DNA of 64,000 nucleotides from Achromobacter aegrifaciens (GTDB lineage Bacteria; Pseudomonadota; Gammaproteobacteria; Burkholderiales; Burkholderiaceae_B). Below the pieces are notes generated by a model. That model saw only the letters and a program-made list of their open reading frames with translations, searched no databases and was not told the origin of the DNA. A program made the translations under genes and the position numbers. This document shows positions 8,484-16,980 of the stretch, in pieces; position 1 is the first letter of the stretch, and each line of letters begins with the position of its first letter. The stretch covers positions 587,412-651,411 of the forward strand of contig NZ_CADIJY010000003.1 of the NCBI RefSeq assembly GCF_902859735.1. Direction: 5' to 3'.

Positions 8484-9403
8484 CAGGGCAGGTACTTCAT
8501 CGTGCCGCCCTTGCCGGCCAGCAGGTCGGCGTTCTTCAGCACTGACTTGCGAATGAACTCCCACAGGGCCGTCACGCGTTTGAGCTTGCGCAGGTCTTCA
8601 TGGCAGTACATCCAGAACGAGCGCGTGATCTCGACCTCGTCCGCCAGCACGGGCGTGAGCCGCGGGTCCTGCGCGGCGATGAAGCAGGGCAGGATCGCCA
8701 GCGACTGGCCCTGTAGCGCGGCGTGGTATTGCGCCACCACGCTGGTGCTGCGCAATACCACCTTGCTGGCGGGCAGCAGGTCTTCCAGATAGCGCAGCCG
8801 CTCGCTGAACAGCAGTTCGTCGACGTAGCCGATGAAGGTGTGGTCGGCCAGGTCCGCGCGCTCTCGGATCGGCGGATGGCTGGCCAGATAGCCGGGCGTG
8901 CCGTACAGGCGCAGCGTGTAGTCGCACAGCTTGCTGCACACATAGGGGCCGCGCTGGGGGCGCTCGATGGTGATGGCCAGGTCGGCTTCGCGCTTGGACA
9001 GGCTGACAAAGCGCGGCACCGGCAGGATGTCCAGCGTGATGTGCGGATAGCGCCGCTGGAAGTCCGCCGCCAACGGCGTCAGTACATAGCTGCCGAAGCC
9101 CTCGGTGGCGCCGATGCGCAAGTGCCCCGACAGCGCCTGGCCGATGCCCGACAGGTTTTCGCGGGCGGAATGCACCGTGCTCTCCATCTGTTCGGCATGG
9201 ACGAACAGGCGCTGGCCGTCTTCGGTCAGCACGAAGCCCGCGCCGCGCGACTTTTCGAATAGCAGGGTGTCCAGCTCAGCTTCCAGCGCGCGGATGCGTC
9301 GCGACACGGTCGTGTGCTCGACCCCGAGCTTGCGCGCCGCGGCGCTCACCCGCTGGGTGCGGGCCACTTCCAGGAAATATCTCAGGCTGTCCCAATCAAG
9401 CAC
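8483..9403 (-). CDS. LysR-family transcriptional regulator
   Basis: A 306-residue LysR regulator: N-terminal winged helix-turn-helix (LDWDSLRYFLEVARTQRVSAAARKLGVEHTTVSRRIRALE) and a two-lobed effector domain from about residue 90. I chose the GTG at 9403, giving an opening M-L-D-W-D-S-L typical of the family, because GGAGAG lies eight bases ahead of it; a GTG further up at 9469 lacks a ribosome site and lies inside a palindromic operator. It is divergent from an ABC-type binding protein plus mmsA, and probably regulates them and itself. The effector is unknown. Confidence 0.9.
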   Translation of the reverse strand: MLDWDSLRYFLEVARTQRVSAAARKLGVEHTTVSRRIRALEAELDTLLFEKSRGAGFVLTEDGQRLFVHAEQMESTVHSARENLSGIGQALSGHLRIGATEGFGSYVLTPLAADFQRRYPHITLDILPVPRFVSLSKREADLAITIERPQRGPYVCSKLCDYTLRLYGTPGYLASHPPIRERADLADHTFIGYVDELLFSERLRYLEDLLPASKVVLRSTSVVAQYHAALQGQSLAILPCFIAAQDPRLTPVLADEVEITRSFWMYCHEDLRKLKRVTALWEFIRKSVLKNADLLAGKGGTMKYLP

Positions 9404-9453
9404 TTCCGGCTCTCCAGGCCCGGCTGCGCGCTGCGCCGCCGGGCAAATTTTCT

Positions 9454-9482
9454 TTGTGCATGAATGCACAAGGAATGTGCAT
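9454..9482. promoter_or_regulatory. candidate LysR operator between divergent genes
   Basis: A perfect inverted repeat TTGTGCAT-GA-ATGCACAA (9454-9471) is followed three bases later by a third half-site ATGTGCAT (9475-9482). Position 50-80 bases ahead of the LysR start and between divergent genes is where LysR proteins bind. Binding is inferred, not shown. Confidence 0.6.
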
Positions 9483-9625
9483 TTCTAGTGTTGCTTGTTG
9501 ATTTTCACACATCTACACTGGGTCGGCGGGCTTGGGGCCTGTAGCCAGGCTCTCCGGGGCCTGAACCCCGGGACCGCAGGCCGCGTAGACGGCGCCATAA
9601 CGAATAAAACTCAGGAGACAAATCC

Positions 9626-10843
9626 ATGAAATTGCACGCACGCGGGCTGGCCGTAGGCTTGTGTCTGGGCGCCGCATTGGTCGGCCAGGCGCAGGCGGCG
9701 GATAAGCCGCCAGTGAAGATCGGCATTCTGACGGACATGTCTGGCACCTACGCCGGCATGGGTGGGCCTGGTTCGGTGGCGGCGGCGCAGTTGGCCATCG
9801 ACGACTGCCTGGCCGCGGAATGCAAGGGCATGAAGATCGAGCTGGTGTCCGCGGACAACCAGAACAAGGCCGACGTGGGCGCGGCCAAAGCGCGCGAATG
9901 GTTCGACCGCGACGGCGTCACCGCCATCGCCGACCTGACCAACTCCGCGGTGGCGCTGGCGGTGCAGGGCATTGCGCGCGAAAAGAACAAGGTGGTGATG
10001 TTCTCCGGTCCCGCCACCACGGCGCTGACCAACAAGGAATGCTCGCCGGTGGGATTCCACTGGATGTTCGATACCTACTCGCAGTCCGCGGGCGGCGCCA
10101 AGGCCACGGTAAAGGCAGGCGGCAAATCCTGGTACTTCATCACCGTGGACTACGCCTTCGGCCATTCGCTGGAAGCCGACACGGCCAAGGCCGTGCAAGC
10201 GCTGGGCGGCACCGTCGCCGGCAGCGTGCGCCATCCCCTGAACGCGCCGGACTTCGCGTCCTACCTGCTGCAGGCGCAGGCCTCCAAGGCCCAGGTCGTG
10301 GCGCTGGCCAACGGCGGCCAGGACACGGTCAACGCGGTCAAGCAAGCGCGCGAATTCGGCATCGTGGCCGGCGGCCAGCGCCTGGTCTCGTTGCTGATTT
10401 TCCTGTCGGACCTGCGCGCGCTGGGCCTGGAAAGCGCCCAGGGCCTGTCGTACGTGGACGGCTTCTACTGGGATTACGACGACGCCACGCGCCAGTGGTC
10501 CGGGCGCTTCGAGAAAGCGTTCCGCGGCCTGAAACCCACCATGACGCAGGCCGGCGTGTACTCCAGCGTGCGGCACTACCTGCGCTCGGTCGCCGCTTCC
10601 GGCAGCACCGACGGCAAGGTGGTGGCGGACAAGATGCGCGCGCTGCCCATCGAGGATCCGATCATGCGCAACGCGTCCATCCGTCCCGACGGCCGCGTGA
10701 TCCACGACATGTACCTGTATGAAGTGAAAAAGCCGTCCGAGTCCAAGGGCGGTTGGGACTATTCCAAGCTGGTGGCCACCATTCCGGCCGCCGAAGCCTT
10801 CCAGCCGCTGGCGGATTCGAGCTGCCCGCTGGTCAAGAAGTAA
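9626..10843 (+). CDS. branched-chain amino acid-type ABC substrate-binding protein (orphan)
   Basis: A 405-residue periplasmic binding protein of the LivJ/type I fold. The signal peptide is MKLHARGLAVGLCLGAALVG followed by QAQA; the mature part opens PPVKIGILTDMSGTYAGMGG, the family's usual first strand and loop. AGGAGA precedes the start. No permease or ATPase genes of a Liv-type transporter adjoin it; instead mmsA follows after 93 bases. Such receptors in Alcaligenaceae often bind organic acids, aromatic acids or amides rather than leucine, so the ligand should be read from the dehydrogenase context only as a guess. Confidence 0.9.
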   Translation: MKLHARGLAVGLCLGAALVGQAQAADKPPVKIGILTDMSGTYAGMGGPGSVAAAQLAIDDCLAAECKGMKIELVSADNQNKADVGAAKAREWFDRDGVTAIADLTNSAVALAVQGIAREKNKVVMFSGPATTALTNKECSPVGFHWMFDTYSQSAGGAKATVKAGGKSWYFITVDYAFGHSLEADTAKAVQALGGTVAGSVRHPLNAPDFASYLLQAQASKAQVVALANGGQDTVNAVKQAREFGIVAGGQRLVSLLIFLSDLRALGLESAQGLSYVDGFYWDYDDATRQWSGRFEKAFRGLKPTMTQAGVYSSVRHYLRSVAASGSTDGKVVADKMRALPIEDPIMRNASIRPDGRVIHDMYLYEVKKPSESKGGWDYSKLVATIPAAEAFQPLADSSCPLVKK

Positions 10844-10849
10844 ACCCGG

Positions 10850-10878
10850 GGCGCCGGCAGGCCCTTGCCGCCGGCGCC
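10850..10878 (+). other. GC-rich stem-loop between binding protein and mmsA
   Basis: GGCGCCGGC (10850-10858) pairs with GCCGGCGCC (10870-10878) over an 11-base loop. No T-run follows, so it is more likely an mRNA-stabilising or processing hairpin than a terminator. Confidence 0.5.
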
Positions 10879-10936
10879 TCACCATCCATGTATGCGGATT
10901 CCATCCGCATCGACCATGCAGTGTGAGGAGCATCAA

Positions 10937-12430
10937 ATGAGTGAAGTCCCCCGCGTTCCGCTATTGATCGGCGGCAAGCTCGTGCAGTCCAAAACCACCG
11001 AATGGCGGGACGTGATCAATCCCGCTACCCAGGAGGTCGTTGCCAAGGTGCCCTTCGCCACGCGCGAAGAACTGGACCTGGCCGTCTCCAACGCCAAGGA
11101 GGCTTTCAAGACCTGGCGCAACAGCGGGCAGGGCGCTCGCATGCGCGTCATGCTGAAGTTCCAGGAACTGCTGCGCGCCAATACCGGCAAGCTGGCCGAA
11201 ATGATTACCCGCGAGCACGGCAAGACCCTGCCGGACGCCGAGGGCGAAGTCGGCCGCGGCCTGGAAGTGGTGGAGCACGCATGCTCCATCGCCAACCTGC
11301 AACTGGGCGAGTACGCCGAGAATGCCGCTTCCGGCATCGACGTCTATACGCTGATCCAGCCGCTGGGCGTGTGCGCGGGCATTACCGCGTTCAACTTCCC
11401 GGTCATGCTGCCTTGCTTCATGTTTCCGATCGCCGTGGCCTGCGGCAATACCTTCATCCTCAAGCCTTCCGAGCAGGATCCGACGTCCTCGCTGTTCCTG
11501 GCGCAACTGGCGCTGGAAGCCGGCCTGCCGCCGGGCGTGCTGAACGTGGTGCACGGCGGCCCGGAAACCGCCAACGGCCTGTGCGAACACCCCGACATCA
11601 AGGCGGTCTCGTTCATCGGTTCGACCCGCGTCGGCACCGAGATCTACAACCGTGCCTCCGCCGCCGGCAAGCGCTGCCAGTCCATGATGGGCGCCAAGAA
11701 CCACTGCGTGATCCTGCCGGACGCCGATCCCGAGGTCGCGCTGAACCAGCTGGTGGGCGCCGCCTTCGGCGCGGCCGGCCAACGTTGCATGGCCTCGTCC
11801 GTGGCCGTGCTGGTGGGCGAAGCCCGCAACTGGCTGCCTGACTTCGTCGAACGCTCGAAGAAGCTCAAGGTCAATTCCGGCATGGACCGCGAAGCGGATC
11901 TCGGCCCTCTCGTTTCGCCCAACGCCAAGAAGCGCGTCGAAAGCCTGATCCAGAAGGGCGTGGATGAAGGCGCCAAGCTGCTGCTGGACGGCCGCAGCCT
12001 GAAGGTCGCCGGCTTTGAGCAGGGCAACTTCGTGGGCCCGACGATTTTCGACGGCGTCACCGAAAACATGACCATCTACACCGAGGAAATCTTCGGGCCG
12101 GTCCTGTGCGTGGTGGGCGTGGAAACGCTGGAGGACGCGGTTGCGTTCATCAACCGCAATCCCAACGGCAACGGCGTGGCGTTGTTCACCCAGGATGGCG
12201 GCGCGGCGCGCTACTTCCAGAACAACATCGACGTCGGCCAGGTCGGCATCAACGTGCCGATCCCGGTGCCGGTGGCCTGGTTCAGCTTCACCGGCTCGCG
12301 CGGCTCCAAACTGGGCGACCTGGGCCCCAATGGCAAGCAGGCCGTGCAGTTCTGGACGCAGACCAAGACCGTCACGGCGCGTTGGTCGGCCCATGCCAAG
12401 AGCGTGAACACCACGATCTCGATGCGCTGA
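10937..12430 (+). CDS. mmsA: CoA-acylating methylmalonate-semialdehyde dehydrogenase
   Basis: A 497-residue aldehyde dehydrogenase that converts methylmalonate semialdehyde (valine, thymine or inositol breakdown) or malonate semialdehyde (from beta-alanine) to propionyl- or acetyl-CoA with NAD. It has the substrate-channel Asn153 (AFNFP), the cofactor loop [13 protein letters not shown], catalytic Cys284 in GQRCMASS, and MMGAKNH where other dehydrogenases have the general-base glutamate region, a mark of the MmsA/IolA branch. GTGAGGAG six bases upstream fixes the start at 10937. Its products could feed prpE/propionate metabolism; no mmsB is present nearby. Confidence 0.94.
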   Translation: MSEVPRVPLLIGGKLVQSKTTEWRDVINPATQEVVAKVPFATREELDLAVSNAKEAFKTWRNSGQGARMRVMLKFQELLRANTGKLAEMITREHGKTLPDAEGEVGRGLEVVEHACSIANLQLGEYAENAASGIDVYTLIQPLGVCAGITAFNFPVMLPCFMFPIAVACGNTFILKPSEQDPTSSLFLAQLALEAGLPPGVLNVVHGGPETANGLCEHPDIKAVSFIGSTRVGTEIYNRASAAGKRCQSMMGAKNHCVILPDADPEVALNQLVGAAFGAAGQRCMASSVAVLVGEARNWLPDFVERSKKLKVNSGMDREADLGPLVSPNAKKRVESLIQKGVDEGAKLLLDGRSLKVAGFEQGNFVGPTIFDGVTENMTIYTEEIFGPVLCVVGVETLEDAVAFINRNPNGNGVALFTQDGGAARYFQNNIDVGQVGINVPIPVPVAWFSFTGSRGSKLGDLGPNGKQAVQFWTQTKTVTARWSAHAKSVNTTISMR

Positions 12431-12454
12431 ACTGGGGACGCCTTGCATGTAAGC

Positions 12455-12499
12455 TTATATAAATAAGTTATATAACGAGGCGTCCTTATTACTTATAAT
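12455..12499 (+). promoter_or_regulatory. cysB promoter region with repeated TTATATAA
   Basis: The self-complementary octamer TTATATAA occurs at 12455-12462 and 12468-12475, 13 bases apart, and a consensus -10 hexamer TATAAT lies at 12494-12499, 26 bases ahead of the cysB start. No good -35 is visible, which fits an activator- or autorepressor-controlled promoter. The assignment is by position and sequence only. Confidence 0.5.
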
Positions 12500-12524
12500 T
12501 GGCCCGTCTAACAGGGGCCAATTC

Positions 12525-13469
12525 ATGAACCTGCAGCAATTTCGTTTTGTCCGCGAAACCATCCGGCGCGACTTCAACCTGACCGAAGCCGCCCGGATGC
12601 TCTATACCTCGCAGCCCGGCGTCTCCAAGGCGATCATCGAGTTCGAGGACGAACTGGGCATCAAGATCTTCGAACGGCACGGCAAGCGCATCAAGGGGCT
12701 GACCAAGCCCGGCCTGGCGGTGTCGCAGGTCATCGACCGCATCATGCGCGAAGTGGACAACCTGAAGAAGGTCAGCGACGAGTTCGCGCGCCGCGACGAA
12801 GGCGGCCTTGTCATCGCTTGCACCCACACTCAGGCGCGCTATCTGCTGCCGCGCGTGATTCCCGCGTTCCGCAAGCAATTCCCCAAGGTGCACCTGTCGC
12901 TGGCCGAAGGCAGCCCGGCGCAACTGGCCGAAATGGTGCTGCATGAGCAGGCCGACCTGGCCCTGGCGACGGAATCGCTGGCCTTGACGCCGGGCCTGGC
13001 GACCTTGCCGGTCTATGCCTGGGAACACACCGTGGTGGTGCGCCCGGACCATCCCCTGGCCGAACTGACCTCCAGCGCCGCCAAGCGCCTGTCGCTGGCG
13101 CAGCTGGCCGAGTATCCCATCGTGACCTACGACCGCGCCTTCACCGGCCGCAGCACCATCGATGAGATCTTCGCCAACCAGGGTATCCACCCCGACATCG
13201 TGCTGGAAGCCATCGACGCCGACGTCATCAAGACCTATGTCGACGTGGGCCTGGGCATTGGCATCATCGCCGGCGTAGCCTACGATCCGCGCCGCGACAG
13301 CAACCTGGTGGGCCTGCCGGTGGGCCATCTGTTCGGCACGCATACGACCCGCGTCGGCGTGAAGGCGGGCGTGTTCCTGCGTGACTACGTCTACACCTTC
13401 CTGGAGATGCTGGCGCCTTCGCTGACCCGCGCGGTGGTGACCGAAGCGGTGCAGGGCACGCCCAAGTAG
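12525..13469 (+). CDS. cysB: CysB-type LysR regulator of sulfur assimilation
   Basis: A 314-residue LysR protein of the CysB/Cbl branch. The DNA-binding domain MNLQQFRFVRETIRRDFNLT and ARMLYTSQPGVSKAI is nearly invariant in CysB, as are TTHTQARY-like CTHTQARYLLP and YDRAFTGRSTID in the effector domain. CysB activates sulfate/thiosulfate uptake and cysteine synthesis genes with N-acetylserine as inducer. AGGGG precedes the start. No sulfur genes adjoin it, as is usual for this global regulator. Confidence 0.92.
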   Translation: MNLQQFRFVRETIRRDFNLTEAARMLYTSQPGVSKAIIEFEDELGIKIFERHGKRIKGLTKPGLAVSQVIDRIMREVDNLKKVSDEFARRDEGGLVIACTHTQARYLLPRVIPAFRKQFPKVHLSLAEGSPAQLAEMVLHEQADLALATESLALTPGLATLPVYAWEHTVVVRPDHPLAELTSSAAKRLSLAQLAEYPIVTYDRAFTGRSTIDEIFANQGIHPDIVLEAIDADVIKTYVDVGLGIGIIAGVAYDPRRDSNLVGLPVGHLFGTHTTRVGVKAGVFLRDYVYTFLEMLAPSLTRAVVTEAVQGTPK

Positions 13470-13491
13470 GCATCCGTTTCACGGGGGCGAG

Positions 13492-13524
13492 AGGCGCGGC
13501 GCCATTGGGCGGCGCGCCTTTTTT
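13492..13524 (+). terminator. terminator after cysB
   Basis: A seven-pair stem (AGGCGCG, 13492-13498, with 13513-13519), one G-G mismatch and four further inner pairs close on an ATTG loop; six T follow. Confidence 0.85.
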
Positions 13525-13601
13525 CTTGATGCGTCGCGGTCCGCGCTATCCCTTTTCATGGGCTCATAAAAATAATTAAATAAGAACTGATCTCATTTGA
13601 G

Positions 13602-13634
13602 TTGACTAAAAAATAGGAATCATTATCATTACAT
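13602..13634 (+). promoter_or_regulatory. promoter with Fur-like box ahead of the DUF2325 gene
   Basis: A -35 TTGACT (13602-13607) and a -10 TATCAT (13624-13629) are 16 bases apart. Overlapping the spacer and -10 is GGAATCATTATCATTAC (13616-13632); the 19-mer at 13609-13627 agrees with the classical Fur box at 14 of 19 positions, and the reverse complement shows TAATGATAATGATT. Iron-dependent repression is therefore likely. Confidence 0.7.
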
Positions 13635-13663
13635 CCAGTCTCAACGACCCAGTGAGGTTCATC

Positions 13664-13987
13664 ATGACGGCAGGATTAAGTGCAGTGGTAGTGGGCGCCG
13701 ACCGCCTTGGCAACATCCCGGATCTGCTCAAAGGACACAATATTTCGATCACGCACCACATCAGCGGGCGTGATCCCTCGCATCAAAAGAAGACGTTGCA
13801 ACTGCCCTCGGGCACCCAGCTGGTCATCCTGCTGACCGACTTCCTGGGCCACAACGTCATGAAAACCTTCCGCAACGCCGCGCAACGTGGCGGTATCCGA
13901 GTCGTCGCTTGTCGGCGTTCGGTATGCAGCATGCAGCAGGCCCTGCAGCAATGCGGCCTGTGCCAGCGGGCTGGCTCTGTGCACTGA
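13664..13987 (+). CDS. DUF2325 protein, probably iron-regulated
   Basis: A 107-residue protein of the DUF2325 family, function unknown. The N-terminal half (SAVVVGADRLGNIPDLL, then HNISITHHISGRD) has a Rossmann-like strand-loop-helix look, and TQLVILLTDFLGHNVM is the second conserved block. The C-terminus has four cysteines as C-x4-C-x8-C-x2-C (Cys83, 88, 97, 100) and several histidines lie between residues 25 and 40, so metal binding is plausible. The start at 13664 has GTGAGG seven bases upstream; a GTG at 13652 lacks spacing for it. A Fur-like box sits in the promoter and a strong terminator follows, so it is a single-gene transcript. Confidence 0.85.
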   Translation: MTAGLSAVVVGADRLGNIPDLLKGHNISITHHISGRDPSHQKKTLQLPSGTQLVILLTDFLGHNVMKTFRNAAQRGGIRVVACRRSVCSMQQALQQCGLCQRAGSVH

Positions 13988-14066
13988 AGACACGGTCTGC
14001 TGCCGCCAAACAAAAAACTGGGGAGGCCGAAACGGCCTGCGGCCCAAAGCGCCGCGAAGAGATGGA

Positions 14067-14102
14067 AAAACGCCGCCGGACTGGAAAGTCCGGCGGCGTT
14101 TT
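14067..14102. terminator. bidirectional terminator between DUF2325 and NlpC/P60 genes
   Basis: A perfect 15-bp stem, AAAACGCCGCCGGAC (14067-14081) with its complement at 14088-14102, around a 6-base loop. A/T tracts on both sides allow it to end both converging transcripts. Confidence 0.92.
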
Positions 14103-14143
14103 GCTTGTAGCGGGGAGAGCCTGGCGGCTATCCTGGGAATGTG

Positions 14144-14803
14144 TCAGTTGGAGGCGCGGGCGGACGCCATCAGGCTGTTGTCCAGGCGGCGCGCGCCGTT
14201 GTAGCGCTTGGACCAGTAGGCCATGGTCATGTTTTCGACGCGGACCACGCCGCCAGCGCTGGGCGAGTGCACGAAGCGGTCGTCGCCCAGGTAGATGCCC
14301 ACGTGCGAGTAGCGGCGGCCCAGCGTATTGAAGAAGACCAGGTCGCCGGCCTTCAGTTCGTTCTTGGCGACCGAGACGCCTTGCTGCGCCATCTCGGCGG
14401 CGTTGCGGGGCAGCTTCAGGCCCAGCGAACGTTCGGCGGTGTAGGTCACCAGGCCGCTGCAGTCGAATCCGGTATCGGGGGAATTGCCGCCGAAGCGGTA
14501 GCGGATGCCCAGATGGTTCAGGGCTTCGCTGACCAGGGCGTTGTCGCTGCTGACGCCGGAGTGGGTCTTCTGGCGTTCGCGCTTGAATTTCTGGCTTACC
14601 AGTACGCCGATGGGATCATCGGAGGTGGCGACCCATTCCGTCTCGTAGGGGTCAATCTCGGACGTATGGGCGGTTGACTTTTGATTTGTAGCGGCACAAC
14701 CTGCCAGACCCACCACGCATGCAACCAACGCCAGCAAGCGCAGACCGCGAGTTGCTTGGCCGGAGGATGAATTCAGTCTCGCGTGGTTGGAGTGTCGATG
14801 CAT
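14144..14803 (-). CDS. NlpC/P60 lipoprotein, peptidoglycan endopeptidase
   Basis: A 219-residue cell-wall hydrolase of the C40 family, which cuts peptide stems of peptidoglycan. A lipoprotein signal ends at Cys36 (VVGLAGC), so the protein is lipid-anchored in the envelope. The catalytic domain (about residues 85-210) shows Cys115 in GFDCSGLV, His167 in YSHVGIYLGDDRFVHSP and His179 as the third polar residue. The domain layout matches the E. coli Spr/MepS type. It faces prpE divergently across 287 bases. Confidence 0.92.
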   Translation of the reverse strand: MHRHSNHARLNSSSGQATRGLRLLALVACVVGLAGCAATNQKSTAHTSEIDPYETEWVATSDDPIGVLVSQKFKRERQKTHSGVSSDNALVSEALNHLGIRYRFGGNSPDTGFDCSGLVTYTAERSLGLKLPRNAAEMAQQGVSVAKNELKAGDLVFFNTLGRRYSHVGIYLGDDRFVHSPSAGGVVRVENMTMAYWSKRYNGARRLDNSLMASARASN

Positions 14804-14949
14804 GCGCCTGGGGGTGATTTGCAGATAACGGCAAAAAACACGGAATTCGCCGTGAATGTGGCCGAGATGTCAGCAAAATCAACATTGTTCTACAACTTCG
14901 CGGGGATTCTACCAAACTTTTAAGACCAGTTAGTTACGAAACCGGCGTT

Positions 14950-14972
14950 AATGTCCATGCAGCGTGGACATT
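14950..14972. promoter_or_regulatory. inverted repeat upstream of prpE
   Basis: AATGTCCA (14950-14957) and TGGACATT (14965-14972) form perfect 8-base arms over 7 bases, in the 287-base region between divergent nlpC/P60 and prpE genes, about 120 bases ahead of prpE. It may be an operator for either gene; no regulator is encoded next to it. Confidence 0.45.
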
Positions 14973-15090
14973 TGGTAGAACATTTTGACTTGCGGCAAGC
15001 CTCGTGCAAGGTTTGCCTACCAGAATGACCGAAGGATCAGAGAAGAAATCAATCAGCCTTAAGGCCTAAGAAAGATAACAGGAGACATAA

Positions 15091-16980
15091 ATGCAAAAAA
15101 CCCGGGATTTCCATTACCGCTCGATACATGACCGCGACGCGTTCTGGCGGGAAGAGGCCGGCCGCATCCACTGGGAGACGCCCTTCGAGTCCGTGCTGGA
15201 CTTCTCCCGGCCGCCGTTCGCCAAGTGGTTCACGGGCGGGCGCACCAATCTCTGTTACAACGCCGTCGACCGCTGGCTGCCGACCCAGGCCGAAACGCCG
15301 GCCCTGATCTGGGTGTCCACCGAGGTCGACCGCGAGCGCGTCTACACGCGCCAGGAAATGTACGAAGAGGTCAACGCCGCCGCTGCCATGCTCAAGGAGC
15401 TCGGGGTGGGGCGCGGCGACCGGGTGCTGCTGTACATGCCCATGGTGCCGGAAGCCGTGTTCACCATGCTGGCGTGCGCGCGGATCGGCGCGGTACATTC
15501 GGTGGTGTTCGGCGGCTTCGCCTCGGTCAATCTGGCCCAGCGCATCGACGACGCGGCGCCCAAAGTGGTGGTCTGCACCGACGGCGGTTCGCGCGGCGGC
15601 AAGGTCGTGCCCTACAAACCCTTGCTGGACCGTGCCTTGGCGCTGGCCAAGACGCCGCCGGCCTCGGTGGTGGTGTTCGACCGCGGCCTGGCGCCGTTCG
15701 AACCCGTCGCAGGACGCGACCTGGATTACGAGACGCTGCGCCAGCGCCACCTGGGCGCGCGGGTGCCGGTGGAATGGCTGGAGTCCTCGGAGCCCAGCTA
15801 TATCCTCTATACCTCGGGCACCACCGGCAAGCCCAAAGGCGTGCAGCGCGATACCGGCGGCTATGCCGTGGCGCTGGCCTCGTCCATGGAATACCTGTTC
15901 GACGGCCGCGCCGGCGACACCTTCTTCTGCACCAGCGACATCGGCTGGGTGGTGGGCCATTCGTACATCATCTACGGCCCCCTGATCGGCGGGCAGGCGA
16001 CGGTGCTGTATGAAGGCACCCCGGTGCGTCCGGACGGCGCCATCCTGTGGAAGCTGGTGGAGGAGTTCGGCGTCAACACCCTGTTCTCGGCGCCGACCGC
16101 GGTGCGCGTGCTCAAGCGCCAGGATCCGGAGCTGCTCAAGCGCCACGACCTGTCCTCGTTGCGTGCGGTCTATCTGGCGGGCGAACCGCTGGACGAGCCG
16201 ACCGCGCAATGGATCTCGGGCGGCCTGGGCAAGCCCATCATCGACAACTACTGGCAGACGGAATCGGGCTGGCCGATCCTGTCGGCCCAGCCTGGCGTGG
16301 AAAAGGTCCCGACGCGCTTCGGCAGCCCGTCGTTCCCGGTATATGGCTTTGACGCGCGCATCGTCAGCGAGTCCACGGGCGAGGATCTGGGCCCCGACCA
16401 GAAAGGCGTGGTGGCCATCGTGCCGCCGCTGCCGCCGGGCGCCATGTCCACCATCTGGGGCGACGACGAGCGCTTCGTGCAGACCTACTTCACCTCCATT
16501 CCCGGCCGCCAGGTGTATTCGACCTTCGACTGGGGCTTGGTGGACGCCGATGGTTACTGGTTCATCCTGGGGCGCACGGATGATGTGATCAATGTGGCGG
16601 GCCACCGCCTGGGCACGCGCGAGATCGAGGAATCCGTCAATAGCCACAACGCGATTGCCGAATGCGCGGTCGTGGGCGTGGCGGACTCGCTCAAGGGCCA
16701 GGTTGCGATGGCGTTCGCCGTGCTCAAGAATCCCGCCGGAGCCGAAACCGATGAAGGGGCAAAGCGCCTGGAAGGCGATATCATGCGGCTGGTGGAAGAG
16801 CAGCTGGGAGCGGTGGCTAGGCCCGCCAGGATCCGGTTCGTGGGCGCATTGCCCAAGACCCGTTCCGGCAAGGTCCTGCGCCGCGCGATCGTCGCGGTAT
16901 GCGAAGGACGCGATCCCGGCGATCTGACCACCATAGAAGATCCCACCGCCCTGGAACAAATAAAGGAGTCGCTGCAATGA
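15091..16980 (+). CDS. prpE: propionate-CoA ligase
   Basis: A 629-residue AMP-forming acyl-CoA synthetase of the propionyl-CoA type. Motifs: YTSGTTGKPKGV (phosphate loop), YWQTESGWP (adenine site), GRTDDVINVAGHRLGTREIE (hinge) and Lys594 in TRSGKVLRR, the catalytic lysine that acetylation silences in this family. The opening DFHYRSIHDRDAFWREEAGRIHWETP and length are those of PrpE, shorter than Acs (compare the acs gene at 18939). AGGAG precedes the start. The last four bases overlap the next gene, so translation is coupled. No prpBCD methylcitrate genes are in the window. Confidence 0.93.
   Translation: MQKTRDFHYRSIHDRDAFWREEAGRIHWETPFESVLDFSRPPFAKWFTGGRTNLCYNAVDRWLPTQAETPALIWVSTEVDRERVYTRQEMYEEVNAAAAMLKELGVGRGDRVLLYMPMVPEAVFTMLACARIGAVHSVVFGGFASVNLAQRIDDAAPKVVVCTDGGSRGGKVVPYKPLLDRALALAKTPPASVVVFDRGLAPFEPVAGRDLDYETLRQRHLGARVPVEWLESSEPSYILYTSGTTGKPKGVQRDTGGYAVALASSMEYLFDGRAGDTFFCTSDIGWVVGHSYIIYGPLIGGQATVLYEGTPVRPDGAILWKLVEEFGVNTLFSAPTAVRVLKRQDPELLKRHDLSSLRAVYLAGEPLDEPTAQWISGGLGKPIIDNYWQTESGWPILSAQPGVEKVPTRFGSPSFPVYGFDARIVSESTGEDLGPDQKGVVAIVPPLPPGAMSTIWGDDERFVQTYFTSIPGRQVYSTFDWGLVDADGYWFILGRTDDVINVAGHRLGTREIEESVNSHNAIAECAVVGVADSLKGQVAMAFAVLKNPAGAETDEGAKRLEGDIMRLVEEQLGAVARPARIRFVGALPKTRSGKVLRRAIVAVCEGRDPGDLTTIEDPTALEQIKESLQ

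Noticed and set aside
9404-9469. An upstream GTG start adding 22 residues to the LysR regulator
   Set aside because: No ribosome site precedes it, it lies within the palindromic operator, and the added residues do not resemble LysR N-termini.
10850-10878. Stem-loop between the Liv-type receptor and mmsA as a terminator
   Set aside because: No T-run follows, so I keep it only as a hairpin.
15049-16977. A 642-codon open frame opposite prpE, and a 769-codon one opposite acs (18750-21059)
   Set aside because: Both are antisense reflections of strongly conserved ligase genes in high-GC DNA; composition is not protein-like.
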